Source: Bufo bufo (lineage: Eukaryota > Chordata > Amphibia > Anura > Bufonidae). From it: a DNA stretch of 64,000 nt. Every line of letters begins with the position of its first letter. Position 1 is the first letter of the stretch. The notes beneath the pieces were generated by a model that was not told where the DNA came from, ran no database searches, and saw only the letters and a list, made by a program, of their open reading frames with translations. Made by a program: the position numbers and the translations under genes. Positions 1-11,010 of this stretch are shown in pieces. Where the stretch lies: the NCBI RefSeq assembly GCF_905171765.1, contig NC_053393.1, positions 71,641,371 to 71,705,370 on the forward strand, given 5' to 3'.

Positions 1-175
1 GTTGTTGCATTATACTCATTTTGGAATAATAATTATTTTTTCAATTGGTCTTGGATTTAGTTTTATTGCATCTACAGATTGATACTTCTTCTTCTCAGTG
101 AATTCACAAGAGAACTCCTCTGATGGCTCGAACTGTAGCCCTTATCTCTAAACTCCCGACAGCTCATATACAAAC

Positions 176-220
176 ATTAAAGCTAAATTCTTATCAAACT
201 GATAAGAATTTAGCTTTAAT
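176..220. repeat. Perfect 21-bp stem hairpin
   Basis: Two perfectly complementary 21-base arms (176-196 and 200-220) flank a 3-base loop, AAC. The stem is AT-rich. No polypyrimidine or gene context suggests a terminator or RNA gene. It may be the end of an unrecognised element or a chance foldback. Confidence 0.6.
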
Positions 221-250
221 AAGACTTTATTAGATGTTAGGAAAATACAT

Positions 251-710
251 TTAAAGGGGTATTCACATCTGCACCTATATCGAGAACAGAGTGGGAAAAG
301 TGGTGGCTGGAGGACCCCAGGTTTTCCCTAGGTCCGGCCACCAGCCAGCGCTCTCCCCATAGAAGTGAATGGCAGCGCTCAGCTATTTTCAGCAACCTCA
401 TAGAAATTAATGGAGGGCAGCTGCACATGCAAAGTGCGCCCTCCACTACTTTCAGAGTGAGAAATGCAGCAGAAAATACCTGCCCCCTGACATGTGATAG
501 GAAGAGAGCTACAGCAGAAAGGAACCCGCTCAGAGCTCTTAGACTGAAGAGAATCCAGCAGAACTTGATTGGAGCAATGAATGGGGAGATCCCTGGATCC
601 ATGTGAGTCACAGAGCTAGTTCTAGCTTTGTTAGAAAAGGATTGTCATGTACTACTGTAGATGATGTCTGATTTTCATTTTTCACATCAATCATGGCAAA
701 ACCCCTTTAA
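251..710. mobile_element. MITE with AAAGGGG-type inverted ends
   Basis: The left end TTAAAGGGGTATTCAC and the right end GGCAAAACCCCTTTAA form imperfect terminal inverted repeats around about 430 bp without coding potential. TTAA lies at both ends. The same kind of end recurs in other short elements of this window. The family cannot be named from sequence alone. Confidence 0.6.
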
Positions 711-935
711 GTGGTATCCAGTATCTAAGGATTATACCATGTCAACCATGTAATAAAAAGTATGAACGGGACACAAATTGATTGATCCATGACCGAATCA
801 GGATTCTCACTCCTGAAATCTGGGCTCTAACGCCATGACTCACAGTCTATAAGCCTCTCGTATTCACTGGTCCTGCGATATAGTATCACGTATAGTCTTC
901 TCATTTGCCAAACATGCTCTGCCTCACAATGCTGC

Positions 936-1522
936 TGTCACACCAGTGACAGGTTTGATAAGATCTGAAAGAATATCTGCACATTAGTTATCTGACAGCA
1001 TCTTTTGGTTTCACTTTGTCTGTGTGTTGCTTGTATGTCCACACCTCCTGTCCAGGTGTGGATCATGTGACCTTTACCTTCCCCTATTTAGTTTGACTCC
1101 ACCCATCACTCCTTGCTCTGGATAGCTTCATTTGGTTTTGGAAGAGCTGGAGTGTGGTTCTAGTTGAAGTCCTGATCATCCATCATCCTTAGAAGTTAAG
1201 TGTTCCGCTTGTTGTGTTTTGTATTCCTCCCCCCCCCCCTGTTGTTTACTAGGCCTCAGTGAGACGCTGGTTCCTTCACCAGGGAAAGAGCGGGTTGTCT
1301 CTGCCCTGTCATAAGTCTAGGGCATCTGAGGGCCACCAGGGTTTTCTAGGTTCCTGTGTATGGGCATCTCTACCATCGAGAGGTGGCCATACGGATAGGA
1401 GTTTGGTCCAGGAGCAGGGTTTCATAGGTGGTGACCCTTTTCCGTCCCTAGCGGTGAGGCCTAGTGTCTTTTCCCTTCCGTCTTGTTGTCTTTTGGTTTT
1501 CTCCCCTACTACAGCCGTGACA
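936..1522 (+). mobile_element. Solo LTR with 5-bp target duplication
   Basis: The unit begins TGTCACACC and ends CCGTGACA, the usual TG...CA structure with short inverted ends. It is flanked on both sides by the identical 5 bases GCTGC (931-935 and 1523-1527). The length of 587 bp fits an LTR, and a TATTTA box-like sequence lies near 1085. There is no internal retroviral region, so it is a solo LTR left by recombination between two LTRs. Orientation is inferred from the TATA-like element and is uncertain. Confidence 0.75.
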
Positions 1523-2419
1523 GCTGCACTAATGTGTATAATGAAGACGGAAGTGGTGTCACTATGCAATCTTCTAGTCTGCCCCGGCCACACTTCATAT
1601 CACACCGAAGAACTATTAAGAGATCAAAGGGGAAAGATGTCAAATACAAATCCATATCTATATTTTTTAAGTTTATAAGTCAGAAATATTTCACTCTCCA
1701 TTTTCTATTCAAGAAGATCTATCAGCTCTGCAGACATGTCTGTGTTATAAAATAATTGTATTCCTAATGAAAGTAAAATTTCAGCTGAATTGCTGGCCTA
1801 TTTCCTTAGGCTGTGGGCAGGTCACACAACAGCATACAGTGCAGCGAGTAAAGCCAGCACAGGGGACACTGTATTCACCGCTCCCCAGTCCTGCTGTACT
1901 AATGAGCACTTCAATAATGGAAGCACTCATTAGTATGTGCCCTATAAGACGCACTGCCATTTCCCCCCCACACTTTTTGGTGGGGAAAAGTGTGTCTTAT
2001 AGGACAAAAATCTGGTAAGTTTTATGTATAATGCTCCTAAGCACCCTTTTGTGGCAGCAGTAAGCAGATTTTTATTTTATTTTAATTTGTTAATGGTGGC
2101 ATGCTGTATTTTAAAGGCAGGTGGTGCAGGTACTGAGCTTACAGCAATGTCTCTTGGAATTGGTGAGCGCTCCCGGTCTAAGAACAACCTGTCACTAATA
2201 GGTTTTTAAGGCAGACACCTATGGCCGGGATCAGAGGCGACTCCTGTCCTGGCTGTTTAACTTTCTGATTATACAGTCTGTGACTGTGGTATGATCAAAG
2301 GGAACTTTTGTATCAGCCTTGGGGGCCTAGAAAGGACTGTTCAGTAATCCTGCTGTTAGGGCAAGCTAGTATTCCTCTAACAGCGGGCTATGTCATTGAG
2401 ACATAGAGCAAAATAGTAG
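1523..2419. other. Gene-free stretch with a small foldback
   Basis: No coding region is supported. The only clear structure is an imperfect inverted repeat at 1941-2003 whose arms read CCTATAAGACGCACT and AGTGTGTCTTATAGG (read along the + strand). It resembles the core of a small MITE. Confidence 0.4.
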
Positions 2420-2575
2420 CATAATGACTGAAAAAATGCTTATGAAAGACTTATGTCCATCCAGTTCAACCTCTTATCCTGCTACATTGATCCAGAGGGA
2501 AAAAGAAAACATGAGAATGCAATCTTCCTCATTTCAAGGGAATTTCCCGCCTGACTCCAAAATCCGGGGAAAGTT
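2420..2575 (-). mobile_element. LINE 3' tail fragment (CR1/L2-like)
   Basis: The stretch carries GTCCATCCAGTTCAACCTCTT, then TTGATCCAGAGG and a CCCGCCTGACTCC-like block. The same order occurs in the larger minus-strand LINE tail at 52.43-53.21 kb. It is a 5'-truncated copy containing only the 3' untranslated part. Confidence 0.55.
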
Positions 2576-2579
2576 ATTG

Positions 2580-2905
2580 TAACTGTGCTCCTTTAATTTG
2601 TGCGATATGTTTTTGCAGTGGAGTTTTGCAACAGGTTCCTGTGTTATTGAATGCATTGTATATTACTGCAAAATACAGTTGTTCAGTCTGTTACAGCAAA
2701 AACATTTCATTGCAATAATTAAATTATACCTGTGTTATTGAATGTATTGTATATTACTGGAAGATACTGTTCAGTGTTACAACAAAAGTATTTTGCTGCA
2801 ACAACACCACTAGTATACCGTTTTAGTAAAGTGTTGCTTTACTGCAAGATACCGTTCAGTTACAGCAAATACATTTTACTGTAAAAAATGCATTATTACC
2901 ATTGT
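2580..2905 (+). repeat. Degenerate subterminal tandem repeat of a decayed hAT
   Basis: About three diverged units of roughly 90-100 bp share TGTGTTATTGAATG..ATTGTATATTACTG and TTCAG..TTACAGCAAA. They lie directly 5' of an hAT-like coding relic. The two better-preserved hATs in the window have the same arrangement. Confidence 0.5.
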
Positions 2906-3085
2906 AAATTGTCAACACCAGTGTGCAGTGTGTTTGTAGAAGGTGAGGGACATTTATTTCTCCCTCTGTCTATAAATCATAGAAAAACAGTTGTACCAAA
3001 CCTGCTATTTTTCATTTATAGGCCTTATAATAAACTGTCTGGCAAATGGAAGATTGGCATATGAAAGACCCATGCCTCATTATCC

Positions 3086-3667
3086 GTGATTCAGAATGTG
3101 GGTAGTAGGGCAAACAGCAGTAGCAGCATCAGCCGTCTAGCCAGTAGTAATAGAAGTGGGCCACAGTTCTTTATGGCTTCCGATCTGCAACACATTATTA
3201 CTGAGGATGAGATTGTGGACTGGATGACTCACTCACAGCAGAATGATGTCGAGGTCACCCCTGAGTTTGACACTGTGCCTTGGAGCCAGAAGGCACAGTA
3301 TTTCTCCCGTTCCTCTTCCTTGCAACCCCAGAGAAGACTTTCAGTTGCGTCCTCTCTGTCTTCACTGCCCCCTCCTAGTGGGGCGTTTTCTTTCTTCCTA
3401 AGAAGAGGCATCAAAACCGGTGTAAAGTGAAACATTTCCATCCCATGTTAGAGCTGATCAGCCTGGGTGAGAGTAGCCGATTAGTTGCTAAAGTGCATCA
3501 AACAGCAAACATCCCGCTGGCTGTCTCCCTACCAACTCCAACTGGGCAAGATAGTCAGCGACAATGGTAGGAGCTTTGTGACTGTGCTGCTTTTGGGGGA
3601 AATAATACAGGCTCCCTGCATGGTGCACGTGATAAATTTAGTCATACAATGCTTTTCGAGTAATTGA
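3086..3667 (+). pseudogene. hAT transposase relic
   Basis: Two short open pieces resemble parts of the hAT transposase at 24-27 kb. The first (3086-3430) is Ser-rich and has EIVDWMTHSQ, matching KIVDWLTQD in the better copy. The second (from about 3505) reads RWLSPYQLQLGKIVSDNG, matching QWLTPHQLEIGKVVCDNG, followed by a CMVHVINLVIQ-type segment. The intervening BED-finger and first-Asp regions are missing and the C-terminal dimerisation domain is absent. It is an old, internally deleted copy with no coding capacity. Confidence 0.7.
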
Positions 3668-3690
3668 AGGAGTTGTGTGTGCTTTAGATA

Positions 3691-4100
3691 TTAAAGGGTT
3701 ATCCAAAGCTTTAACCACCCCTCTCCCCCCACAATGCCTAGGCCCCTCATACAGACAATACTTACCTGGTCCCTGATGCCTGTGTCCTCCCGGATCCCTC
3801 CACGGCTGTCGCTGCATCTCCCCATAGTGCAGAACTCAACATCTGGTGATGGGTTGTACAGCCAATAGCACCTTTCTTCACATGTGATGTCACCCATGAG
3901 GCAAGGTCACCATCGCAGCCTTCTATTGGCTGCAACCCCCAGCACCAGATGTTGTGATCTGCACGATGGGGAGATGCCGCGATGGCTGTGGAGGGTTCCG
4001 AGAGGACACAGGAATCTGGGACCAGGTAAGTAATATCTGTATGAGGGGCCCGGGCATTGTGGGGTGCAGGGGGGCTTACAGCTTTGGATAACCCCTTTAA
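3691..4100. mobile_element. Foldback MITE, about 200-bp arms
   Basis: TTAAAGGGTTATCCAAAGCT at the left is matched by AGCTTTGGATAACCCCTTTAA at the right. The complementarity continues inwards through much of the element (GGTCCCTGATGCC against GGAATCTGGGACC, CATCTCCCCAT against ATGGGGAGATG), so the whole unit can fold. It carries no protein. Confidence 0.75.
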
Positions 4101-4420
4101 CGACCTTTCCTTAGAGGATGGGTCATCAATATTTGATCAGTCGGGGTACACCACCTTGTACATCCTTCCAAACACCCCACACCACTATTCTCAGCAGCCC
4201 AAATTGCTGGAATTAACAGAGTGGAAGTAGTGGAGGAAAAAATTTCAATGCATTGTGTAGGGGCTGTGCTTCCGAATCCACCCACCATGTTATTTCCAGC
4301 ACCAGGACAGCTTGATGAGTGGGGGAGTCAGAAGTCTGACTCTTACCAATCTGAAATGGGTGACCTGTCCTAAGTATAGGCCATCAATATCTACAGTCAG
4401 GATAACCCCTTCAAGGCCCT
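4101..4420. repeat. Dispersed repeat, CATCAATAT motif family
   Basis: GGTCATCAATATTTGATCAG near the left and GGCCATCAATATCTACAG near the right recur as direct motifs. GGATAACCCCTTCAAGG at the right end resembles the ends of the preceding foldback element. It is probably a short non-autonomous DNA element, possibly related to 42955-43325. Confidence 0.4.
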
Positions 4421-5214
4421 TTCAGGCCTGATCATTAAGGAGTTAACGTTACTGAAGCTCTGTATCCCACATATAGATGACATAATGTTGTGTGAATCTC
4501 TAGAGTATAAAGGGGAAGGGAACCATTTAATCAGTGTTGCATATACGGTACTTTTTATAATGCAAAAAAAAGAGTAGATTTTTATGATGCATGCTTTACG
4601 TTTGTAGCATCTGACCCCTATATCCCTCATTATTGGACTTGCTATATATTTGGGCTGTTATACTCCTGGAATGAATATTTTCCATAAGACCAAGTGAAAC
4701 AAGACCACTCACAGCGATCGTCCAGTGACTACCAGTCCTTGCGCTTCGTTTATACCTAGCAAAGAGTAGCGCGGATTGGGCAGTGGAAAATCCCTTCAGG
4801 GTTAGCAAACCAAAGTACGTTACCATGACAACCTGCGGTATAGACAGGGAGAGAAAAAAGCCGTGGATAACGTGTCAATGTATATTTGCAATATGGTGTG
4901 ACACTATGCCTTCCATGAAGCTTTCAGTCTGTTCTTCTATTAGTCCCCTAATAAGCAATACACACTGAGGAATATGCTAAGTAAATACCAGCTTTGCTTT
5001 GCTGTGTATCATGTGCGTATAGGTTTCTGTGTCCCTATGGAATTCACCATTTATTGTTAATTATCTAGTGTTTATCTGCTGACCAGTAACACATAAGGAT
5101 TTACAGGAATTATACACAGATGGATAAAGGAAAAATCATTATATAGGGTGTCCGGCAGGGTTACATTATTATATAAGGGGCATAATGGGTTAAAAAATGA
5201 AGCATTACTCACCT
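4421..5214. other. No feature recognised
   Basis: About 800 bp of moderately AT-rich sequence. The open frames are short, overlap on both strands and lack recognisable domains. Nothing in it was matched to another part of the window. Confidence 0.4.
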
Positions 5215-5425
5215 TACCGATCCCCGTTCTAAAGGATCCCAACTGGTCTTCATTTCTTGATCTTGGCTTAACACGAGGGAAAAGCCCAGAGATACCTCTT
5301 CATCCAATCAATGGCTGAGGTAGGTCACCACTTTTTCTGGTAATTGGCTTTAGGGGCATCTTCTGCTATTTCCTTTGTGTCGAGCCAGGGCCAAGAAGTG
5401 AAGAAGACCAGTGGTGACGCAGTAA
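5215..5425. repeat. Imperfect foldback repeat
   Basis: AACTGGTCTTCATTTCTTG near 5239 is complementary, with mismatches, to CAAGAAGTGAAGAAGACCAGT near 5391. Flanking blocks (TCACCTTACCGATCCC against GACGCAGTAAGCG) extend the match weakly. It looks like an old MITE. Confidence 0.45.
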
Positions 5426-6159
5426 GCGTCATTTTGTGCCACATATAAAAAAATTATTGGCCTTTCACTTTGAAGAGGACCTTTCACTTGTCGGAAAAAA
5501 GTAGAGCAAGCCGCATGTATCTTCTGAGTTGGAGTTGGTTTTGCGAGATAAAGCATATGTGCAGTACCACAGTACTGGGGGTATCTGCAATTGGTTTGTA
5601 CTGTTGCAATGTTTTATAATGTTAATGTAATGCATCTTACATTCTTACATCCAGTATGATCAAGCAGGAGGTAGGTGTGGCCAGAACAATCTTGGCCGAG
5701 CCCTCTCTGGAGTTTAGCGTGTGGGCTGGACCCACCCACTAGTTCCAGAAGATACCAGTGAGAGTAGCTGTAGAGAGGGAGCAGGTAGGGAGCAGTGTCC
5801 CTGTGCTCCTCTCCCCCAGACTCCAGCTTCAAGCACTGGATCCTCTGGCACCTCCACGAGCTCCAGGAGATGAAAGCAAGAAAGAATTAGAGGAGGAGGA
5901 TTTGCATGACTACAGCGAGAGAGAGGGAGACAGCAAGGTAACCCAGCTTAAAACGTTCCAGACCCTGCTGCTGCAAAGGGAAAATAAGTTAAGACACCTT
6001 AGAATAGTGGACACTACAGCCATGGTTGCCAGAACACAGCTGTAAGCCAGAGATCCCTGTAGCAGATATTTTAGCCAGAGTAATCTGAGGGCCAATGTCA
6101 TATTCATCTGTCTCTCTTAACACCACACGCTAGCCATTGCATTTTGATCATGTGAAATG
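5426..6159. other. Gene-free stretch
   Basis: The longest plus-strand frame here (5758-6045) encodes an acidic, low-complexity peptide with no family resemblance. GC-richer sequence around 5790-5870 looks like repeat-derived DNA but could not be classified. Confidence 0.3.
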
Positions 6160-6400
6160 CAAGAAAGTAAATCCAGCACTTCAAATCTTCAAATGTGCTT
6201 TATTTCTTTACATAGCAGTAACTCGCAGATACAGTCCCTCCACCAAGACAGCAGTTAACAGTTGTCACGTTTCAAATAATTATGTTCTAAATCGTAGCGA
6301 TTAATGAGTTACGATTAAGAACATAATTGTTCGAAACGCATCAACGTCAACTGTTAACTGCTGCCATTTAAAGATTTGAAGTGTTGGATTTACTTTCTTG
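6160..6400. mobile_element. Foldback element
   Basis: Outer arms: CAAGAAAGTAAATCCAGCAC at 6160 against TGTTGGATTTACTTTCTTG ending at 6400. Inner arms: CAGTTAACAGTTG near 6252 against CAACTGTTAACTG near 6348, and TTATGTTCTAAATCG against CGATTAAGAACATAA. The near-symmetric layout indicates a foldback MITE of about 240 bp. Confidence 0.6.
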
Positions 6401-7920
6401 GATTTCCTCGAATGGACTTACTTCATCATGAAAATCTCTATTTTCATCATGTGCCCTGGCTCGCACCTACATGGACATTAACACCATGGCCCCCCAAACT
6501 AACATTAGGTAGGGAGCCCACAGCTACAGGGAGTGCCCCGAGGGAACAAAGGGTGCCCCTCCTTCACTTCACCGACCACAGGGAGCGACGACTTGAGGGG
6601 GTACACTGTGACACATCATCATCATGGCAACTACCACTCCCATCCTATGCTCAAGCTCCTCAGGAGCTCCCTGCACATACCTTGGCCATGCTTTACTGGC
6701 ATACAGATAAGTGGGACTCATCGGGAGCAGAGCATAGTAGAATATGGCCCTGCTCCCCACCAAAGAATAAAATCTGGCTTTATCTCCACCTACAAGGTAG
6801 CAGGCCATTCATGAGATTGCAGACATTTAAGGAATGAACCTGCTCTATTTTTTTGACAGGTCTGCTTTAAGAATAAAAGGCACAGTTAAAGGGGTTCTCT
6901 GAGCTTATAGGTAAAAAGCCTTTTTTAGGTAACATCTACATTATGCAGCTGAACAGGAAGATACAGGAGCACATGCAGATGCAAATTAGAGTAAGATTCT
7001 GCAGCCAGTCAGGCGGTCACGTGATCACAGCTTGGATTGAAGAATCGGTGGCAACACTCCATGCAATGCACTGCTAAGTACTGTGGTGGCTGCACGCCAT
7101 CTACTGGTGTTTCACTGTTACTACAGAGGGAGTTGCCTAGCTAATATTATAGAGTCATTCTCCTAGTGAACTGAATCATAAGGCGCAGCCGCTGCCAGAG
7201 ACTCTATTGCATGCGCTGTTTATTGTGCAGGATGCTGCACATGTTCGCAAAATGATCTCTATGGCGTGTAGTGTAGCATAGCTGCCAACTGTCCCAAATT
7301 TGCCAGGACTGTCCCTGATTTTGAGAGACAGTACTAGCAAATTCACGCTGTCACAGGCTGAAAATGGGCAGGGGTAATGCACAATCGGGGGTTTCTGGGC
7401 AGGTCCGGGGCGCTTCCAGGACGGCAGAGCTTATATGCCCCGTTCTTCCTACTCAAATGTTCATAAAGTATGGCGTTGTGGTCAGTCAATTATAAACATC
7501 TGTAAGAGTAAATTATGTTGTACAGAGTATTATATTAATAATATGCATGTGAAGTGGAATACCCATGTCACAAACCCTAATTCTCTATGGACATATACTT
7601 ATTATATATTACACAGCTGATTATGTAATAACATTATCTTATGTGATTTCTGTTGGCTTGGAGGAAGGCCCCATTGAGCAGGACTGAACCATCGCAAGGG
7701 TGAATAAAACCAATTCCTAACTTGCTTCACCACATATTTTGGAATGCTGCTTATTTTTTGGGAAGATAGTAAAACGTAATAAAAACTTCTCCTCAGAAGA
7801 AGAGTTTTTGATGCTCATTATGCCTATTATGCTGAAAAGGGTTACAAACCATCTTTAAAGAGTTTGGACTCTGCCAATCTACAGTAATAAAGTTTGTGTA
7901 CAAATGGAGACACATTTCAT
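6401..7920. other. Gene-free flank with one CTCF-like motif
   Basis: No gene is supported. A TTAAAGGGGTTCTCTGAGC end-like motif at about 6886 suggests the edge of a small DNA element, but no matching right end was found. The CTCF-like core at 7096-7107 is listed separately. Confidence 0.35.
7096..7107 (-). promoter_or_regulatory. CTCF core-motif match
   Basis: On the minus strand the sequence reads CCAGTAGATGGC, which fits all 12 positions of the consensus core CCASYAGRKGGC. This is a motif match only; binding is not shown. It lies about 5.5 kb upstream of the BAALC start codon. Confidence 0.45.
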
Positions 7921-8155
7921 CAGACACATGTCACAGAGCTGAAGAGAGTATTTTTCTGTTACCTCTATCATCAATGTACATTCAATAAATTACCTAACGG
8001 CATATACACTGCATCTCCCTCACTGGAATTCTACATGCAACTGGTGTTACTAGAGGAATAATTATAGCGAGTTCACTATATTCCATTGCTTGTACAAGAG
8101 TTTTCTACTCACATTCATCAGAGACTTCTCTCACGTACATCAGTGGCAGAATAGT
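7921..8155 (+). repeat. Direct duplicate of 10803-11010
   Basis: Shared blocks in the same order include CTACATGCAACTGGTGT, ATTATAGCGAGTTCACTAT, CAGAGACTTCTCTCA and AGTGGCAGAATA. The two copies lie about 2.9 kb apart and have diverged by substitutions and small gaps. The source family is not recognised. Confidence 0.7.
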
Positions 8156-8526
8156 CAAAGGAAACCTAAGTTTGCAGTATCTCAATGTACATGCGTGATC
8201 TGTGAGCAAGCTGCAGCTCTTTCTTAAAGAGATAGTAACTTTTTGAGCTAAAGCATAACATGTCCATAAAAAGATCTGTGGACTCTTCTGTTGCTGGACA
8301 AAAGCAAATGCATCATGTTTCTGACAACTGTTTCTGACAGAACCTATGTCTCTATCTTCCAGACTGTGTTGTGACAAGCTAATAGAATTCAGTGCGAATG
8401 CAGAAGAAGGTAGTGTTAGAAATTCCTTTGCTAAGTAGAAAGCTGAGATAAGGGCAAAAGTAGCAAAGAATTAGAAAGTAGAGGTAAGGACAAAGATGGC
8501 ATTAAGACTTTAAGAGCAGTTCATGT

Positions 8527-8713
8527 GGGCCATTTTAAGGAAGGTCTTGCTGCGGCATTGGAAAGACTTGAACAAACTTATGGCAATTTGGAAGCCCATG
8601 AAAGGGTCTTATTTAAAAGAATTCAAACCTTCTCAAAGAAAACTAGCAAGGACAATCACAGGCTTTAGGATCTGGGTGGCCTGCTAAAGGAACTGGCTAA
8701 ACTGGGCATAGTG
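8527..8713 (+). pseudogene. BEL/Pao-like gag relic (DUF1759-type)
   Basis: Translated directly, the stretch gives ALERLEQTYGNLEAHERVLF followed by KRIQTFSK..SKDNHRL, a stop codon, then DLGGLLKELAKLG. The pattern L-x-x-x-YG-x-x-x-x-x-x-x-LF-x-x-(L/I) followed by an L-x-x-LGGLL-x-EL segment resembles the gag-like region of BEL/Pao retrotransposons. The in-frame stop and the absence of flanking gag or pol show that it is a dead fragment. The assignment comes from recalled family pattern, not from a search. Confidence 0.45.
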
Positions 8714-8734
8714 GGGCTCAAGATACATAAGAGA

Positions 8735-9060
8735 ACATAGGGGGTAGTTTGTCAACCAATATACACCACTTTTTGGCATATATTAGGTGAAGATTTTTTT
8801 TGCGCCAAAATGTGTAACTGTTCACCAAGTTACGCTGCTCACGCCAGTGCCAGGAAAAAGGGGTGTGGCGTTGGCATGTAACAGGGCGGGTTGGCAGGCC
8901 TATCTCATTTATCATTTTCTACACCAGTTTTTGGTGTAGAAAATGGCTTAAATCTGCACCAGCTGGCGTAGGTTTAAGCGTGTATGCAGGGGTATTAAGA
9001 CCGGCATATAAATTGCGGGTCTTAATAAATGACCTCAATAGTGCCCTTTCTCTTATTTTG
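8735..9060. mobile_element. Dispersed non-coding repeat, copy A
   Basis: TCATTTATCATTTTCTACACC, GTGTAGAAAATGGCTTAAAT and CAGGGGTATTAAGACCGGC are shared, in order, with 47225-47530. The TTTCTACACCAGTTTTTGGTGTAGAAA core is itself an inverted repeat. It is likely a non-autonomous element of unknown class. Confidence 0.6.
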
Positions 9061-9539
9061 TTAAATTTATCAGTGACAAAGCTTGGAAGAAGATTGATCC
9101 AAGCTTGAACTTTGCTTAACCTACTCTGCCAACTTCATTATGAGAGTCCACCAGAGATTCAATTGAGGCTGGGTAATTATGGGAGATGTATGCTTAGATA
9201 AAAGCCACTGCATGGGGCGTTGCTGCTGTCCACAATGGTTATCACCGTGCGGTAGGATCTTGGCCAGTACACTGGATGATGCAAGGGGCTTACAGGGTGG
9301 GCCAAGCAACAGGCTGGGGAGGAGTTATCTGAGAAGAAGGCAGAATGGCCTGGGCACTTACAGCCCAAACTCAACCCCTGGACACTTGTGAGTCCTCCTT
9401 TACTTATGAATAAAACTGCGTTTTTGCCTGTGGTGAACATAAAAAAAAAAGAACAAAGGTAACATTTGACTCATGTATAGTTATACTACAGTGCTATGTA
9501 TGTAAGCAGTGTATAAGGGAAAATTGTGGTGACAGACTT
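9061..9539. other. No feature recognised
   Basis: Short open frames on both strands overlap one another and show no domain. No repeat relation to the rest of the window was seen. Confidence 0.3.
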
Positions 9540-10200
9540 AAGTCAACTCCTTTAACCCCTTGAATCTTTATTTTTTTTTCATTTTTGTATTTTCATTTTT
9601 CTTCCTTGTTTTCACGGAACCATAACTTTTTTATTTTTCTATTCACATAGCCGTATGAGGGCTTGTTGTACTCTCTGATACCCCATTTAATATGCATACA
9701 ATGTAGAGGGAAGTGGGAGAAAAGTGTCCTTCATTCTCTGGGTCAGTACGATTACAAAGATAACACATTTGTATAGGTTTTCTTGTTTTTTTTTACATAA
9801 CCATATTTTGACCCCCATAACTTTTTTTATAGTTATGTCTACTGAGCTGTCTAGGGGCTCATTTTTTGCAGGACGTTATGTAGTTTTTATTGATACCATT
9901 TTGGAGTGTGTGTGACTTTTTGATCACATTTTGTTCAATTTATTTTGGGTAAGTGAAGTGATGAAAAAAATTGTGATTTGGCCCTTTTAATTTTTACGCC
10001 ATTCACGGTATGGAATAAATATTTTTATATTTTAACAGCACTGGCATTTTTGGACGCGGTGTTGCCCATGATGTTTATTTTTTTTTATTGTTTATGTTTT
10101 TTTATTGTTTATGTTTTTTTTATTTTTTTATTCTTCATATGGTTATAAATCCCTACTTTTTATTTAAAAAATGTTTTTAGCCCCTCTAGGAGGCTACAAT
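9540..10200. mobile_element. AT-rich dispersed repeat (CATAACTTTTTTATTTTTC family)
   Basis: Blocks CATAACTTTTTTATTTTTCT, GTAGTTTTTATTGATACCA and TTTTGGAGTGTGTGTGACTTTTTGATC recur, in order, at 21045-21830. In the opposite orientation they recur at 36655-36960. The T-rich strand is the same in the first two copies. No protein is encoded, so it is a non-autonomous element or an ancient fragment. Confidence 0.65.
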
Positions 10201-10802
10201 ATGCAATATTCAGATTTATTTCTGCTTAGGCTGTAGTTCCATAGAACTCCTAATGAAGATGGCAAGGTTCATAAGACGAGAGTTACCATTGTAAAAGAAG
10301 GTGACTCCAAATCTTTCATCAGTCCTATATCTGAAGTTGTCTTGCTCTTATCTGTAGAGAAAGTAAATCACTGTCAAGCCAGAAGTAACCTTCAAAGAAC
10401 TTTCAGTCAAATTATGTGTTCATCTTTGCATATGTTCCAGAGTCTTGGCTACTGGACAATGACTGACCTAGTACGGCATCTCCATATGAAGATGTTATCC
10501 ATTTGATTATGCCCAGAACAGTTGAAGATCAGACAGACGTTACTTTATGTCAGTTCATAGAGTGAAATCCAAAGATTTCAGACGGGGAGTTTCCTTTTCC
10601 AGCTATGGCTCTCATATAACATCTCATATTACATCATAATTATATTGTGTTATGTCTGTGAGTGTACTTTGCTGTCATCCAGTGGCCAGTTATGTTTAGT
10701 TTGTGTACATTATCTATGGTTGTAATTCATTATGTAATTCATCTTGTAACTCCTCCTCTTCTGTGAGCTCACATCCTGTGTCCTACAGTCTTTTCCAGTT
10801 TG
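10201..10802. other. No feature recognised
   Basis: Mixed sequence with GGAATTT-poor, moderately complex composition and no open frame worth calling. It separates an AT-rich repeat from the duplicated segment that begins near 10803. Confidence 0.3.
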
Positions 10803-11010
10803 TCCAACATGCATCACAGAGCCAGAGAGAGGATTTTCCTTTAACTTCTATCATCATTTCTCAAGGTACATTCAGTACATTACATTAGAACTCTACATGC
10901 AACTGGTGTCTCTAGGGGAATGATTATAGCGAGTTCACTATCTACAAGAAATTATCACTCAAACTCAGCAGAGACTTCTCTCATGAATATTAGTGGCAGA
11001 ATAATATGGA
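10803..11010 (+). repeat. Direct duplicate of 7921-8155
   Basis: This is the second copy of the segment with CTACATGCAACTGGTGTCTC and ATTATAGCGAGTTCACTATC. The 26-bp minisatellite starts where the similarity ends (AGTGGCAGAATAATATGG), so the array may have grown from the edge of this copy. Confidence 0.65.

Noticed and set aside
5758..6045. 95-residue acidic frame as a host gene
   Set aside because: No family resemblance, low-complexity composition, and an overlapping opposite-strand frame of similar quality.
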